From: Micromonospora eburnea
GTDB lineage: Bacteria; Actinomycetota; Actinomycetes; Mycobacteriales; Micromonosporaceae
Reading direction: 5' to 3'
Length of the DNA: 64,000 bases
Assembly: GCF_900090225.1 (NCBI RefSeq)
Contig: NZ_FMHY01000002.1
Coordinates: 2,976,001-3,040,000 of the forward strand
The translations under genes were made by a program, and so were the position numbers. Of the stretch, positions 50,166-58,533 are shown piece by piece. The notes beneath the pieces were generated by a model. That model saw only the letters and a program-made list of their open reading frames with translations. It ran no database searches and was not told the DNA's origin. Within the stretch, counting starts at the first letter, position 1, and every line of letters starts with the position of its first letter.

Positions 50166-51563
50166 TCAGCCCAACCGCGACTTCTGCACCTTGCCCAGCG
50201 CGTTGCGCGGCAACGCGTCGAGGAAGTGGACCCGGCGGGGGCGCTTGTGGACGGCCAACTGCCGTGCCACGAAATTGACCAGCTCCGGCTCGGTGGCTCC
50301 GTCCGCCACCACGTACGCCGTGACCTGCTGTCCGAGTACCCGATCGGGAACGCCGACGACCGCCGCCTCGCGTACCGCCGGGTGGGCCAGGAGCGCCTCC
50401 TCCACCTCCCCGGCCCCGATCCGGTAGCCCCCGCTCTTGATCAGATCGACGGAGGCCCGCCCCACGATCCGGTGCCGGCCGTCCGCCGTGACGGTCGCGA
50501 TGTCACCGGTACGGAACCAGCCGTCGTCCATCCGTACCGCGGCGTCGGCGTCCGGCCGGTTGAGATAGCCGTCGAACAGGGTGGACCCGCGCACCAGCAA
50601 CTCGCCCATCCCGTTCCCGTCGGCGGGCACCGGCGCGCCGTGCTCGTCGACCAGCCGGGTCTCCACGTCGGGCAGGGGCCACCCCACCGTGCCGGCCACG
50701 GATGCCCGGTCCGCCCGCGCGCTCACCGTGATCAGCGTCTCGGTCATGCCGTAGCGTTCCCGCACCCGTTGCCCGGTGAGCGCGTGGAGCCCGTCGAAGA
50801 CCGCCACCGGCAGCGCCGCGCTGCCGGACACCAGCAACCGGGCACCCCGCAACGCCCGGGCGGCGGACGGATCGGCGCAGACCCGGGACCAGACGGTCGG
50901 CACCCCGAACAGCAGGGTGCCGCCGGCGGCGGCGTACCGCTCCGGTCGCGGACGACCGACGTGGTCGAGCCGGCCGCCCAGCCGCAGCGGGCCCAGCACA
51001 CCCAGGACCAGACCGTGTACGTGGAACAGCGGCAGCCCGTGCACCAGCAGATCGTCCGGCGTCCAGCACCAGGCGTCGGCCAGTCCGTCAAGGCAGGCGG
51101 CGATCGCCCGGCGGGACAGCAGAGCGCCCTTCGGGAGCCCGGTCGTCCCGCTGGTGTAGAGGATCAGCGCCGGTCGGTCGTCCGCCGGCTCGGGATGGCG
51201 GCTCGCCGACCGGGTGCGCAGCGACACCGGCACCACCGGCAGGTTGTCGGTATCTGCGGCGACAGCGTCCGGTGCCAACATCGCCTCCGCGGCGGAATCC
51301 CGCAGGATGTGGCCACGCTCCATCGGCCCCGCGTCCGGGGGCACCGGCACCACGGTCACGCCGGCCAGCAGCGCCCCGACGACGCCCACCACGGTCTCCA
51401 GCGTCGCGGTCGCCACCACCGCGATCCGGTCCATCCCACGGATCCGGTCGGCCACCGCGGACGCGCTCTCCCACAGGTGCGTGCCGGACATCGACCGTCC
51501 GGCGACCCGGATCGCGTCCGGGCGCTCGTCCGGAGCCTGCGCCAGTGCCGTCAACAGGACCAT
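50166..51563 (-). CDS. matB: Malonyl/methylmalonyl-CoA synthetase (MatB-like acyl-CoA ligase)
   Basis: The 465-residue adenylate-forming enzyme would make malonyl- or methylmalonyl-CoA from the free diacid, ATP and CoA. It shows the ATP loop LYTSGTTGLPKGA, the MatB-like block LPLFHVHGLVLGVLGPLR, FGVPT, SGSAALP, ERYGMTET, GWFRTGDI and the C-terminal LIKSGGYRIGAGE hinge with the catalytic Lys in PRNALGKVQK. It resembles Streptomyces MatB along its length as far as I recall that protein. Together with the carboxyltransferase it could feed the PKS extender pool. It converges on korB with 39 bases between. The ribosome site is weak (GGAGCGG). Confidence 0.9.
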   Translation of the reverse strand: MVLLTALAQAPDERPDAIRVAGRSMSGTHLWESASAVADRIRGMDRIAVVATATLETVVGVVGALLAGVTVVPVPPDAGPMERGHILRDSAAEAMLAPDAVAADTDNLPVVPVSLRTRSASRHPEPADDRPALILYTSGTTGLPKGALLSRRAIAACLDGLADAWCWTPDDLLVHGLPLFHVHGLVLGVLGPLRLGGRLDHVGRPRPERYAAAGGTLLFGVPTVWSRVCADPSAARALRGARLLVSGSAALPVAVFDGLHALTGQRVRERYGMTETLITVSARADRASVAGTVGWPLPDVETRLVDEHGAPVPADGNGMGELLVRGSTLFDGYLNRPDADAAVRMDDGWFRTGDIATVTADGRHRIVGRASVDLIKSGGYRIGAGEVEEALLAHPAVREAAVVGVPDRVLGQQVTAYVVADGATEPELVNFVARQLAVHKRPRRVHFLDALPRNALGKVQKSRLG

Positions 51564-51815
51564 GGCACCCGCTCCGCCATGGGCGTCCTCCCGGCTCGGC
51601 CGCCCCTACGCGGGCGGGCGGCTGCGGCACCGCGCCGCGGCCATCGTCGCCAGCCAACCGCACCGGTGCCGATGGGGCAACCCCTGCTTCTGGCCCCTCA
51701 GCCGGCAGTCGCTGTGACCCACGCCAACGCAGTGCGGTCGGTGTCCGCCACCGGCTGGGACGCCCGGTGGGCGCGGTGCCGGCCGGGACGCCCGGTGGGA
51801 CCAGCCGGCCGGGCC

Positions 51816-51980
51816 TCACTCGTCGCCGACGGTCTCCGTCTCGCCGTCGTGCTGGAACTGGGCGGCCAGGTGCTCGTCGGGCTGCGGGGCCTGCGCCACC
51901 GTGTGATGGGGATCCCCGTCCGGGGAGAAGAGCACGTCGTCGGTCTTGCTGGTCTTCTCCTGCTCCTCTTCGGGCTCCAT
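51816..51980 (-). CDS. Small acidic hypothetical protein (54 aa)
   Basis: A 54-codon ORF starts at an ATG preceded by GAGGAG with an 8-base gap. The product (MEPEEEQEKTSK... ending ETVGDE) is strongly acidic, with Glu-rich ends and a His/Gln/Pro-containing middle; it has no hydrophobic segment and is probably disordered and cytoplasmic. No family is recognised. It stands alone between matB and the DUF1622 gene. The ribosome site and biased composition argue for a real gene, but conservation could not be checked. Confidence 0.6.
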   Translation of the reverse strand: MEPEEEQEKTSKTDDVLFSPDGDPHHTVAQAPQPDEHLAAQFQHDGETETVGDE

Positions 51981-52321
51981 CACGTTGGCTCCTCGTCATC
52001 GCCGTCGCCGTGCTGACCGCGGCCGGGCCGGGGCGGTCCGTGGTACCCACCCTAGGCCGGTGCGGAGCGCCGTCGCAGGCGTTCAACGCCCGCCGTGTTC
52101 CCGTCCGAAGCGCCGAAAAGGACCCGCCGGCGGCGGAGCATGCGCGATGGTGGGTTCCGTCGGCCTCGTCCGGAGACGGCCGGTTCGGTGGGGGCCTCCG
52201 GGTCGGTCGGCGCGTGTCCGGCCAGCCGTGCCGGTCCGGCGGCGCCGGCTGGTGGCGCGGCCGAGGCTCCGGGAGCCGGATCGGCCACGGCGGGAGCGGA
52301 GCCGGTTGCGGAGGTGCTCGG
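51981..52321. other. 341-bp region upstream of the DUF1622 gene
   Basis: It separates the small acidic gene (minus) from the DUF1622 gene (plus) and must hold their promoters. Long open frames cross it on both strands, but none has a recognisable product or ribosome site. Confidence 0.4.
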
Positions 52322-52690
52322 GTGCCGACGAGGGAGATCGCCCAGCGGATCGGGAGCCTGTTGGACCTCGCCGGGGTGCTGGTCATCGCCGTCGGTGTCC
52401 TCGCCGCCACCGTGGTGTTCGTGGCCCGGTGGTGGCGTACCCGTCAATTCGTCGACGCCTACCGCCCCTACCGGCAGGGGGTCGGTCGAGTCATCCTGCT
52501 GGGCCTGGAGTTCCTGGTCGGCGGGGACATCATCCGTACGGTGGCGGCCTCGCCCACCTTCGCCAGCGTCGGCGTGCTGGCGCTGATCGTACTGATCCGT
52601 ACCTTTCTGAGCTTCTCGCTCGAGGTGGAGCTCAACGGCCGCTGGCCGTGGCGGGGGAAGGACTCGGTGAGCGGTCGCGGCGGCCGATGA
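52322..52690 (+). CDS. DUF1622 family membrane protein
   Basis: The 122-residue protein has two or three membrane segments: about 17-36 (LAGVLVIAVGVLAATVVFVA), about 58-75 (VILLGLEFLVGGDII) and about 82-103, followed by the family ending LIRTFLSFSLEVELNGRWPW. DUF1622 proteins are small inner-membrane proteins of unknown function. The GTG start is placed by GGAGG 8 bases upstream and by the beginning of homology; the frame is open much further upstream. It precedes the molybdate genes but is 133 bases away, so it is probably a separate unit. Confidence 0.85.
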   Translation: MPTREIAQRIGSLLDLAGVLVIAVGVLAATVVFVARWWRTRQFVDAYRPYRQGVGRVILLGLEFLVGGDIIRTVAASPTFASVGVLALIVLIRTFLSFSLEVELNGRWPWRGKDSVSGRGGR

Positions 52691-52823
52691 CGACGGGTCC
52701 CGGCGGGGCCGCAGGTCAGATGCCGGGCCACCGCAGATGCCAGGGCTGTGCCATGTCCAACCTGGCTGCTGCGAGACGTAGGGGGTCTTCCAGGCCGCAC
52801 ATGCGGACCGGTAGGGTGGCCGG

Positions 52824-53225
52824 GTGACGGTGTTTCGGATCGGTGAGGCCGCCGAACTGCTCGGGGTCAGCGCGGACACGGTCCGCCGCTGGATCGACGG
52901 GGGTCGGTTGCCGGCGACCCGTGACGAGCACGGCCACCGGGTCGTCGACGGGGTCGACCTGGCCGCGTTCGTCCGCGCTCCGGGGCACCCGGAGCTGTCC
53001 TCCGCCCGTAACCGGCTGCGCGGCATTGTCACCGCCGTTGTGACGGACACGGTGATGGCCCAGGTCGACATCCAGGCCGGGCCGTTCCGGATCGTGTCGC
53101 TGATGAGCCGCGAGGCCGTCGACGACCTCGATCTCCAGGTCGGCTCGGTGGCCGTCGCCGTGATCAAGTCGACCACCGTCGTGGTGGAACGCGCTCCCGC
53201 CGCGAGAGGAAGGACCAGCCCGTGA
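52824..53225 (+). CDS. Molybdate-responsive regulator, HTH plus TOBE (mop) domain
   Basis: The 133-residue protein pairs an excisionase/MerR-like helix-turn-helix (residues 4-48; RIGEAAELLGVSADTVRRWID) with a molybdate-binding TOBE domain (about 58-123; NRLRGIVTAVVTDTVMAQVDIQAG, MSREAVDDL, AVIKSTTVVVE). Such proteins either sense molybdate and control the mod genes or store it. It is the first gene of the mod operon, with GTGA overlap to modA, which supports autoregulation. GTG start. Confidence 0.9.
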   Translation: MTVFRIGEAAELLGVSADTVRRWIDGGRLPATRDEHGHRVVDGVDLAAFVRAPGHPELSSARNRLRGIVTAVVTDTVMAQVDIQAGPFRIVSLMSREAVDDLDLQVGSVAVAVIKSTTVVVERAPAARGRTSP

Positions 53226-54010
53226 CCGTACGGTGGATCCGCGCCGCCCTCGTCGGGGCGGCCGCGCTGACGCTCGCCCTGAGTGGCTGCGGCGGTGGCG
53301 ACGACGCCTCGGCCGGCAAGAAGGGCGGCGGCCCGGTGACCGTCTTCGCCGCCGCCTCGCTCACCGAGTCCTTCACGAAGCTCGGCAAGGACTTCGAGGC
53401 CGCCCACCCCGGCACCACCGTCACCTTCAACTTCGCCGGCAGCTCCGCGCTCGCCACCCAGATCGCCCAGGGCGCCCCGGCCGACGTGTTCGTCGCGGCG
53501 TCGCCGGCGACCATGAAGACCGTCACCGACGCCGGTGACGCCGCCGGTGACCCGGTCACCCTGGTCCGCAACCAGCTCGTCATCGCCGTGCCCAAGGGCA
53601 ACCCGCACCGGGTCGGCGGGCTGGCCGACCTGGCCCGACCCGGGGTGAAGGTGGCGCTCTGCGCCGAGCAGGTGCCCTGTGGCGCGGCGGCGAGGACGGC
53701 CCTCGACGCGGCCGGCGTACGACTCACCCCGGCCACCCTCGAACAGGACGTCAAGGGCGCGCTCGCCAAGGTGAAGCTCGGCGAGGTCGATGCCGCCCTG
53801 GTCTACCGCACCGACGCCCGCGCGGCCGCCGCCGAGCTGGACGCCGTCGAGTTTCCCGAGTCCACGCAGGCGGTCAACGACTACCCGATCGTCGTGTTGA
53901 AGCACGCCGGAAATCCGGACGGCGCACGGGCCTTCGTCGAGTACGTCCGCTCCGACGCGGGCCGGGCCGTGCTCACCGCCGCCGGTTTCCAGACCCCGCA
54001 CGACCAGTGA
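53222..54010 (+). CDS. modA: Molybdate ABC transporter, substrate-binding lipoprotein
   Basis: The 262-residue protein captures molybdate outside the cell and delivers it to ModB. A lipoprotein signal ends at a lipobox (LALSGCGG, Cys about residue 24). The mature part has the ModA hallmarks VFAAASLTESF, FAGSSALATQIAQGAPADVFVAAS and EVDAALVYRTDA. Length is normal. It starts with GTG overlapping the regulator stop (GTGA) and ends with GTGA into modB. Confidence 0.95.
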   Translation: MTVRWIRAALVGAAALTLALSGCGGGDDASAGKKGGGPVTVFAAASLTESFTKLGKDFEAAHPGTTVTFNFAGSSALATQIAQGAPADVFVAASPATMKTVTDAGDAAGDPVTLVRNQLVIAVPKGNPHRVGGLADLARPGVKVALCAEQVPCGAAARTALDAAGVRLTPATLEQDVKGALAKVKLGEVDAALVYRTDARAAAAELDAVEFPESTQAVNDYPIVVLKHAGNPDGARAFVEYVRSDAGRAVLTAAGFQTPHDQ

Positions 54011-54801
54011 CCGCACGCCCCCGGCAACGGGTGCCGCTCGCCCTGCTGCTCCCCGCCGGCCTCGGGCTGTTCTTCCTCGTCCTGCCGCTGCTCGGGCTGC
54101 TGGTCCGCACGCCGTGGACCAGTCTGCCCCGACGCCTGGCCCAGCCGGGCGTGCTCACCGCGCTGCGGCTGTCGCTGGAGACCGCCACCCTCGCCACCCT
54201 GCTCTGCGTCGCCCTCGGCGTACCCCTGGCGTGGCTGCTCGCCCGGGTCGAGTTCGCCGGCCGGCGGCTGGTCCGGGCCCTGGTCATCGTGCCGCTGGTG
54301 CTGCCACCGGTGGTCGGCGGCGTGGCGCTGCTGCTGGTCTTCGGCCGGCGTGGGCTGCTCGGCTCCTGGCTGGACGCCACCTTCGGGGTGACCCTGCCGT
54401 TCACCACCGCCGGGGTGGTGCTCGCCGAGGCGTTCGTCGCCATGCCGTTCCTGGTCATCGCCGTGGAGGGCGCGCTGCGCGGCGCCGACCCCCGGTACGA
54501 GGAGGCGGCGGCCACCCTCGGCGCCGGGCGCTGGACCACCTTCACCCACGTCACCCTGCCGCTGGTCGCCCCCGGCGTGGCCGCCGGCGCGGTGCTCTGC
54601 TGGGCCCGCGCGCTCGGCGAGTTCGGCGCGACCATCACCTTCGCCGGCAACTATCCTGGGCGGACCCAGACCATGCCGCTCGCGGTCTACCTGGCCCTGG
54701 AGACCGACCTCCAGGCGGCGATCGTGCTGAGCCTCATCCTGCTCACCGTCTCCGTCGGCATCCTTGCCGGGCTGCGGGACCGTTGGGTGAGCGCCCCGTG
54801 A
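54007..54801 (+). CDS. modB: Molybdate ABC transporter, permease
   Basis: The 264-residue inner-membrane permease has about five to six hydrophobic segments and the EAA loop EGALRGADPRYEEAAATLGA, where the ATPase docks. The ending TMPLAVYLALETDLQAAIVLSLILL is typical of ModB. It is coupled to modA and modC by 4-base GTGA overlaps. Confidence 0.95.
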   Translation: MTARPRQRVPLALLLPAGLGLFFLVLPLLGLLVRTPWTSLPRRLAQPGVLTALRLSLETATLATLLCVALGVPLAWLLARVEFAGRRLVRALVIVPLVLPPVVGGVALLLVFGRRGLLGSWLDATFGVTLPFTTAGVVLAEAFVAMPFLVIAVEGALRGADPRYEEAAATLGAGRWTTFTHVTLPLVAPGVAAGAVLCWARALGEFGATITFAGNYPGRTQTMPLAVYLALETDLQAAIVLSLILLTVSVGILAGLRDRWVSAP

Positions 54802-55859
54802 CCGCGCCGCCGCTGCTCGACGCGCACCTGGTCGCCGACCGGGGCGCCTTCCACCTCGACGTCCGGCTCCGGATCGCCGCCGGCGAGGTGGTCGCCCTGC
54901 TCGGCCCGAACGGCTCCGGCAAGACGACCGCTCTGCGCATCCTGGCCGGGCTGCACCCGCTCGACGCCGGGCACCTCACGCTCGACGGGGTGGATCTCGA
55001 TCGGCCCGAGCGGCGGACGTGGACCCCGCCGGAGCGGCGACCGGTGGGCGTGGTGTTCCAGGACTATCTGCTCTTCCCGCACCTGACCGCGCTGGACAAC
55101 GTCGCGTTCGGGCCGCGCCGCCGGGGTGTCGACCGGCGTACCGCCCGCGATCGGGCGCAGGCCTGGCTGGACCGGGTGGGCCTCGGCGGGCAGGCCCGGC
55201 ACAAGCCGCGCCAGCTCTCCGGCGGGCAGGCCCAGCGGGTCGCCCTGGCCCGGGCGCTCGCCGTCGAGCCGACCCTGCTGCTGCTCGACGAACCCCTCGC
55301 GGCGCTGGACGCGCGGACCCGGCTGGACACCCGCGCCGAACTCCAGCGGCATCTCGGCGACCACCCGGGGGCCACCCTGCTGGTCACCCACGATCCGCTG
55401 GACGCCCTGGTGCTCGCCGACCGGCTGGTGATCGTCGAGTACGGGCGGGTGGTGCAGGAGGGGGACGCGGCCACCGTCACCGCCCGGCCCCGCACCGATT
55501 ACGTGGCCCGGCTGGTCGGGCTCAACCTGCACCGGGGCCGCGCCGACGGGCACACGGTCACCGTCGGTGGGCTCACCCTCACCGCGGCCGACCGGGTGCA
55601 CGGGGACGCGTTCGTCGCCTTTCCGCCCGCCGCCGTCGCGTTGCATCCCACCCGCCCCGACGGCAGCCCGCGCAACGTGTGGCCGGCCAGCGTGGCCGGG
55701 GTGCAGCGGCACGGCGACAACCTGCGCGTCCAGCTCGACGGGCCGGTCGCCGTCACCGCCGACGTCACCCCCGCCGCAGCGGCTCACCTCGGGCTGCACA
55801 CCGGCCAGACGGTCTGGGCGGCGGTGAAGGCGGCGGAGACCCGGGCGTATCCCGCCTGA
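54798..55859 (+). CDS. modC: Molybdate ABC transporter, ATP-binding protein
   Basis: The 353-residue ATPase has the Walker A loop GPNGSGKTT, the Q-loop region VFQDYLLFPHL, signature LSGGQAQR, Walker B LLLLDEPLAALD and switch His in VTHD. After the ATPase domain (to about 230) it continues into a TOBE-like molybdate-binding region (about 285-350). The GTG at 54798 overlaps the modB stop by 4 bases; the longer open frame upstream is out of homology. Confidence 0.95.
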   Translation: MTAPPLLDAHLVADRGAFHLDVRLRIAAGEVVALLGPNGSGKTTALRILAGLHPLDAGHLTLDGVDLDRPERRTWTPPERRPVGVVFQDYLLFPHLTALDNVAFGPRRRGVDRRTARDRAQAWLDRVGLGGQARHKPRQLSGGQAQRVALARALAVEPTLLLLDEPLAALDARTRLDTRAELQRHLGDHPGATLLVTHDPLDALVLADRLVIVEYGRVVQEGDAATVTARPRTDYVARLVGLNLHRGRADGHTVTVGGLTLTAADRVHGDAFVAFPPAAVALHPTRPDGSPRNVWPASVAGVQRHGDNLRVQLDGPVAVTADVTPAAAAHLGLHTGQTVWAAVKAAETRAYPA

Positions 55860-56009
55860 CCTGGTCGTCACTCGCCCGGACCGGCGGCGGCGCGACCATC
55901 GTCGCCGCGATCGGCGTGACCAATGACACGTGTCCCCGCCGCGCGCTCGGGGGAGAGTTGAATTCTGCCTGGTCATCGAACCGGGGAGCGCCGACGAAAG
56001 GGGTACGGG

Positions 56010-56279
56010 GTGCCCGAGACGACCCGCATTTGGCCGAGCCAGGACGCGGTCCTGCCCGAGGACGTGACCGACCCGCTGCTGTGGCGGCTGGCGTACGACG
56101 TCGCCGTGGCGCACCAGCCCGACGCGGCGGGCCACTGTGCCAGCCTGCTCTGCGCCGGCCAGGGCACGCCCTGCGCGCCGCTGGTCAACGCCCGGCGGGC
56201 GATGCTCCTGGCCCGGGGCGGGGCACCGGGGTCCGCGCCGGTCCCCGCGCAGTGGGACTGGCGGCGCGAGGCGGCCTGA
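56010..56279 (+). CDS. Hypothetical protein, 89 aa
   Basis: The ORF starts with GTG behind AAAGGGG. The product has an acidic N-terminal part (DAVLPEDVTDPLLWRLAYDVAVAHQ) and a middle with two Cys residues (CASLLCAGQGTPCAP, three in all), suggesting possible metal or disulfide use. No family is recognised. It lies 150 bases after modC and its 3' end overlaps, on the opposite strand, the last 95 bases of the phosphatidyltransferase ORF. Confidence 0.6.
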   Translation: MPETTRIWPSQDAVLPEDVTDPLLWRLAYDVAVAHQPDAAGHCASLLCAGQGTPCAPLVNARRAMLLARGGAPGSAPVPAQWDWRREAA

Positions 56280-57060
56280 CCGGCGCCGGCACGGCTCCGG
56301 GCGGCCGGGGGCGGGCGGTCGGTGATCGGCCCCCGGTGTGGCGGGCCGGGCGGGCGGCCCCGGCCGCCGTGACGGCGGGACGGTGCCGCCACAGCCAGGC
56401 CACGTCGCGGCCGAACGACTCGACCAGCAGGGCCAGCGCGCCCGCGATCAGCGCGGTGGCCGCCACCGGGGGCAGCGCCTCGCTGGTCGCGACCAGCAGC
56501 ACCACCCCCTGGATCGCCGCGACGACCTTGCACCAGTACCGCGGCGGCGGCGTGCCCCGCAGCCAGGGCAGCAGCCAACTCGCCGCGACGAAGGCGTACC
56601 GCATGCCGCCGATGGTCAGCACCCAGCCGCCGACGGACGGCGCGAGGTGGACGCTGAGCAGCAGGATCAGGAACGCGTCGACCTCCATGTCGAAGCGCGC
56701 GCCCAGGGCGCTCGCCGTGCCCGTACGCCGGGCCACCCGGCCGTCGACCGCGTCCAACGCCAGCGCCACGGCGGTCAGCGGGACCAGGACCGGCGGCGCC
56801 GGCCTGTCCCAGCCGGACACGACCAGGGCCAGCACCCCGCCGACCAGCAACGCCCGGGCCAGGGTCACCCGGTCGGCCGGGCCGAGCCGGTCCGCGCCGG
56901 CGGCCCGGAGGCCGCGCTGGAGCAGCCCGCCGAGCGCCACGCCGTAGGCCAGGCCGGCGACCCACCCCGACACGCCGATCTCCGCGGTGCCGGCGAGCCC
57001 GCCCAGCAGGACGAACTGGACGACAAGCCCGACCAGCGGGCCATTTCGCGTCGTGGACAC
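56185..57060 (-). CDS. CDP-alcohol phosphatidyltransferase family membrane protein
   Basis: The 291-residue membrane enzyme should join a CDP-activated lipid or alcohol to a second alcohol. It carries the full family signature D-x2-DG-x2-AR-x8-G-x3-D-x3-D (DAVDGRVARR through FDMEVD, about residues 93-118) and about six hydrophobic segments. The GTG start at 57060 has GGAGG 5 bases upstream; an in-frame open stretch of 37 codons before it lacks homology. The last 60 residues are a Pro/Ala/Arg-rich tail overlapping the opposite hypothetical gene, so the true end may be a weakly constrained extension. It is divergent from the dehydrogenase/PTPS/GT genes and is probably part of the same pathway. 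Confidence 0.87.
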   Translation of the reverse strand: MSTTRNGPLVGLVVQFVLLGGLAGTAEIGVSGWVAGLAYGVALGGLLQRGLRAAGADRLGPADRVTLARALLVGGVLALVVSGWDRPAPPVLVPLTAVALALDAVDGRVARRTGTASALGARFDMEVDAFLILLLSVHLAPSVGGWVLTIGGMRYAFVAASWLLPWLRGTPPPRYWCKVVAAIQGVVLLVATSEALPPVAATALIAGALALLVESFGRDVAWLWRHRPAVTAAGAARPARHTGGRSPTARPRPPGAVPAPVRPPRAASPTARGPARTPVPRPGPGASPAGR

Positions 57061-57149
57061 CCAGCCTCCGTGTCTAGGATCGACAACCCTGGTAGTCAAC
57101 AGGGGACACCCGGCCATCGGGTTCGGTCCACGGCGGAAAGAGGAACTTC

Positions 57150-58127
57150 GTGACCGGCGACGCCCAGGCATTCTGGCTCCGCGCCCCCGGCGAGGGCGAG
57201 ATCCGCCGGGTCGAGCTGCCGCCGCACGGCCCTGGTGAGGTGCTGGTCCGGACCCGCTACTCCGGCGTCAGCCGGGGCACCGAGACCCTGGTCTTCACCG
57301 GCCGGGTCCCCGTCGACCAGTACGCCGGCATGCGCGCCCCGTTCCAGGAGGGCGACTTCCCGGCCCCGGTCAAGTACGGCTACCTCAGCGTCGGCGTCGT
57401 CGAGCAGGGACCGGACCGGCTGCGCGGGCGTACGGTCTTCTGCCTGCACCCGCACCAGACCGCGTACGTGGTGCCGGCCGACGCCGTGGTGGTCGTACCC
57501 GAGAACGTGCCGGCGGCCCGGGCGGTGCTCGCCGGCACGGTGGAGACGGCGGTGAACGCGCTCTGGGACGCCGCGCCGCTGATCGGCGACCGGGTGAGCG
57601 TGGTCGGCGCGGGCATGGTCGGCTGCTGCGTCGCCGCCCTGCTCGCCCGCTTCCCCGGCGTACGCGTCCAGCTCGTCGACGCGGACCCGGCGCGGGCCGC
57701 GGTGGCCGCCGCGCTCGGGGTCGAGTTCGCCCTGCCCGCCGACGCGGCCGGCGACCGGGACCTCGTGGTGCACGCCAGCGCCACCGCCGAAGGGCTGCAA
57801 CGCGCCCTCGACCTGCTCCGCCCCGAGCGCGCCGTGCTGGAGCTGAGCTGGTACGGCGACCGTCCGGTGACGCTCGCCCTGGGTGGGGCGTTCCACTCGA
57901 AGCGGCTCGGCATCCGCAGCAGCCAGGTCGGCACCGTGTCGCCCCGGCGGGCCGACCGCGGCTACGCCGACCGGCTGGCGCTGGCCCTGGAACTGCTCGC
58001 CGACCCGGTGTTCGACACGCTGCTCACCGGCCCGTCCCGCTTCGCCGAGCTGCCCGACGTGCTCGACCGGCTCGCCACCGGCCGGCTGCCCGCGCTCTGC
58101 CACCTCATCACCTACCCCGAGGAGTGA
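57150..58127 (+). CDS. Zinc-less medium-chain dehydrogenase/reductase
   Basis: The 325-residue protein has the MDR layout: an N-terminal GroES-like half (GPGEVLVRTRYSGVSRGTET) and a Rossmann half with GAGMVGCCVAALLARF followed by an acidic LVDADPAR, favouring NAD. The catalytic zinc Cys expected after the RYSGV strand is Ser, and the four-Cys structural zinc loop is missing, so it is probably a zinc-independent reductase. GTG start with GAAAGAGG upstream. It precedes the PTPS-like gene by 3 bases, giving an operon. Confidence 0.85.
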   Translation: MTGDAQAFWLRAPGEGEIRRVELPPHGPGEVLVRTRYSGVSRGTETLVFTGRVPVDQYAGMRAPFQEGDFPAPVKYGYLSVGVVEQGPDRLRGRTVFCLHPHQTAYVVPADAVVVVPENVPAARAVLAGTVETAVNALWDAAPLIGDRVSVVGAGMVGCCVAALLARFPGVRVQLVDADPARAAVAAALGVEFALPADAAGDRDLVVHASATAEGLQRALDLLRPERAVLELSWYGDRPVTLALGGAFHSKRLGIRSSQVGTVSPRRADRGYADRLALALELLADPVFDTLLTGPSRFAELPDVLDRLATGRLPALCHLITYPEE

Positions 58128-58130
58128 ACC

Positions 58131-58529
58131 GTGTTCAGCGTGACCGTCCGGGACCACATGATGGTCGCCCACAGCTTCCGCGGCGAGGTGTTCGGGCCGG
58201 CCCAGCGGCTGCACGGCGCCACCTTCGTCGTCGACGCCACCTTCCGCCGGCCGGAGCTGGACGCCGACGGGATCGTGGTCGACATCGGCCTGGCCACCGA
58301 GCAGCTCAAGGCCGTGCTCGGCGCGCTGACGTACCGCAACCTCGACGACGAACCGGCCTTCGCCGGGGTGAACACCACCACCGAGGTGCTGGCCCGCACG
58401 GTCGCCGACCGGCTCGCCGAGGCCGTGCACGCCGGCCGCCTCGGCGCGGGCGCCCACGGCCTCGCCGGGATCACCGTCACCCTGCACGAGTCGCACGTGG
58501 CCTGGGCCAGCTACGAGCGGTCCCTCTAG
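58131..58529 (+). CDS. 6-pyruvoyl/6-carboxytetrahydropterin synthase-like protein
   Basis: The 132-residue protein belongs to the PTPS/QueD family. Zinc-ligand histidines are visible in DHMMVAHSF and RLHGATF, and the family motifs [18 protein letters not shown] and [15 protein letters not shown] (Glu for substrate anchoring) and [11 protein letters not shown] are present. Known members act on dihydroneopterin triphosphate. The start is GTG, 3 bases after the dehydrogenase. No GTP cyclohydrolase I is nearby, and its substrate here is uncertain. Confidence 0.9.
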   Translation: MFSVTVRDHMMVAHSFRGEVFGPAQRLHGATFVVDATFRRPELDADGIVVDIGLATEQLKAVLGALTYRNLDDEPAFAGVNTTTEVLARTVADRLAEAVHAGRLGAGAHGLAGITVTLHESHVAWASYERSL

Positions 58530-58533
58530 CCGA

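Noticed and set aside
51562..51717. A 51-codon plus-strand ORF starting at the matB start codon
   Set aside because: Basic product with no recognised family and no ribosome site; insufficient support.
52052..54016. A 654-codon minus-strand frame opposite the DUF1622 gene and modA
   Set aside because: Low-complexity Arg/Gly/Val sequence opposite well-supported genes.
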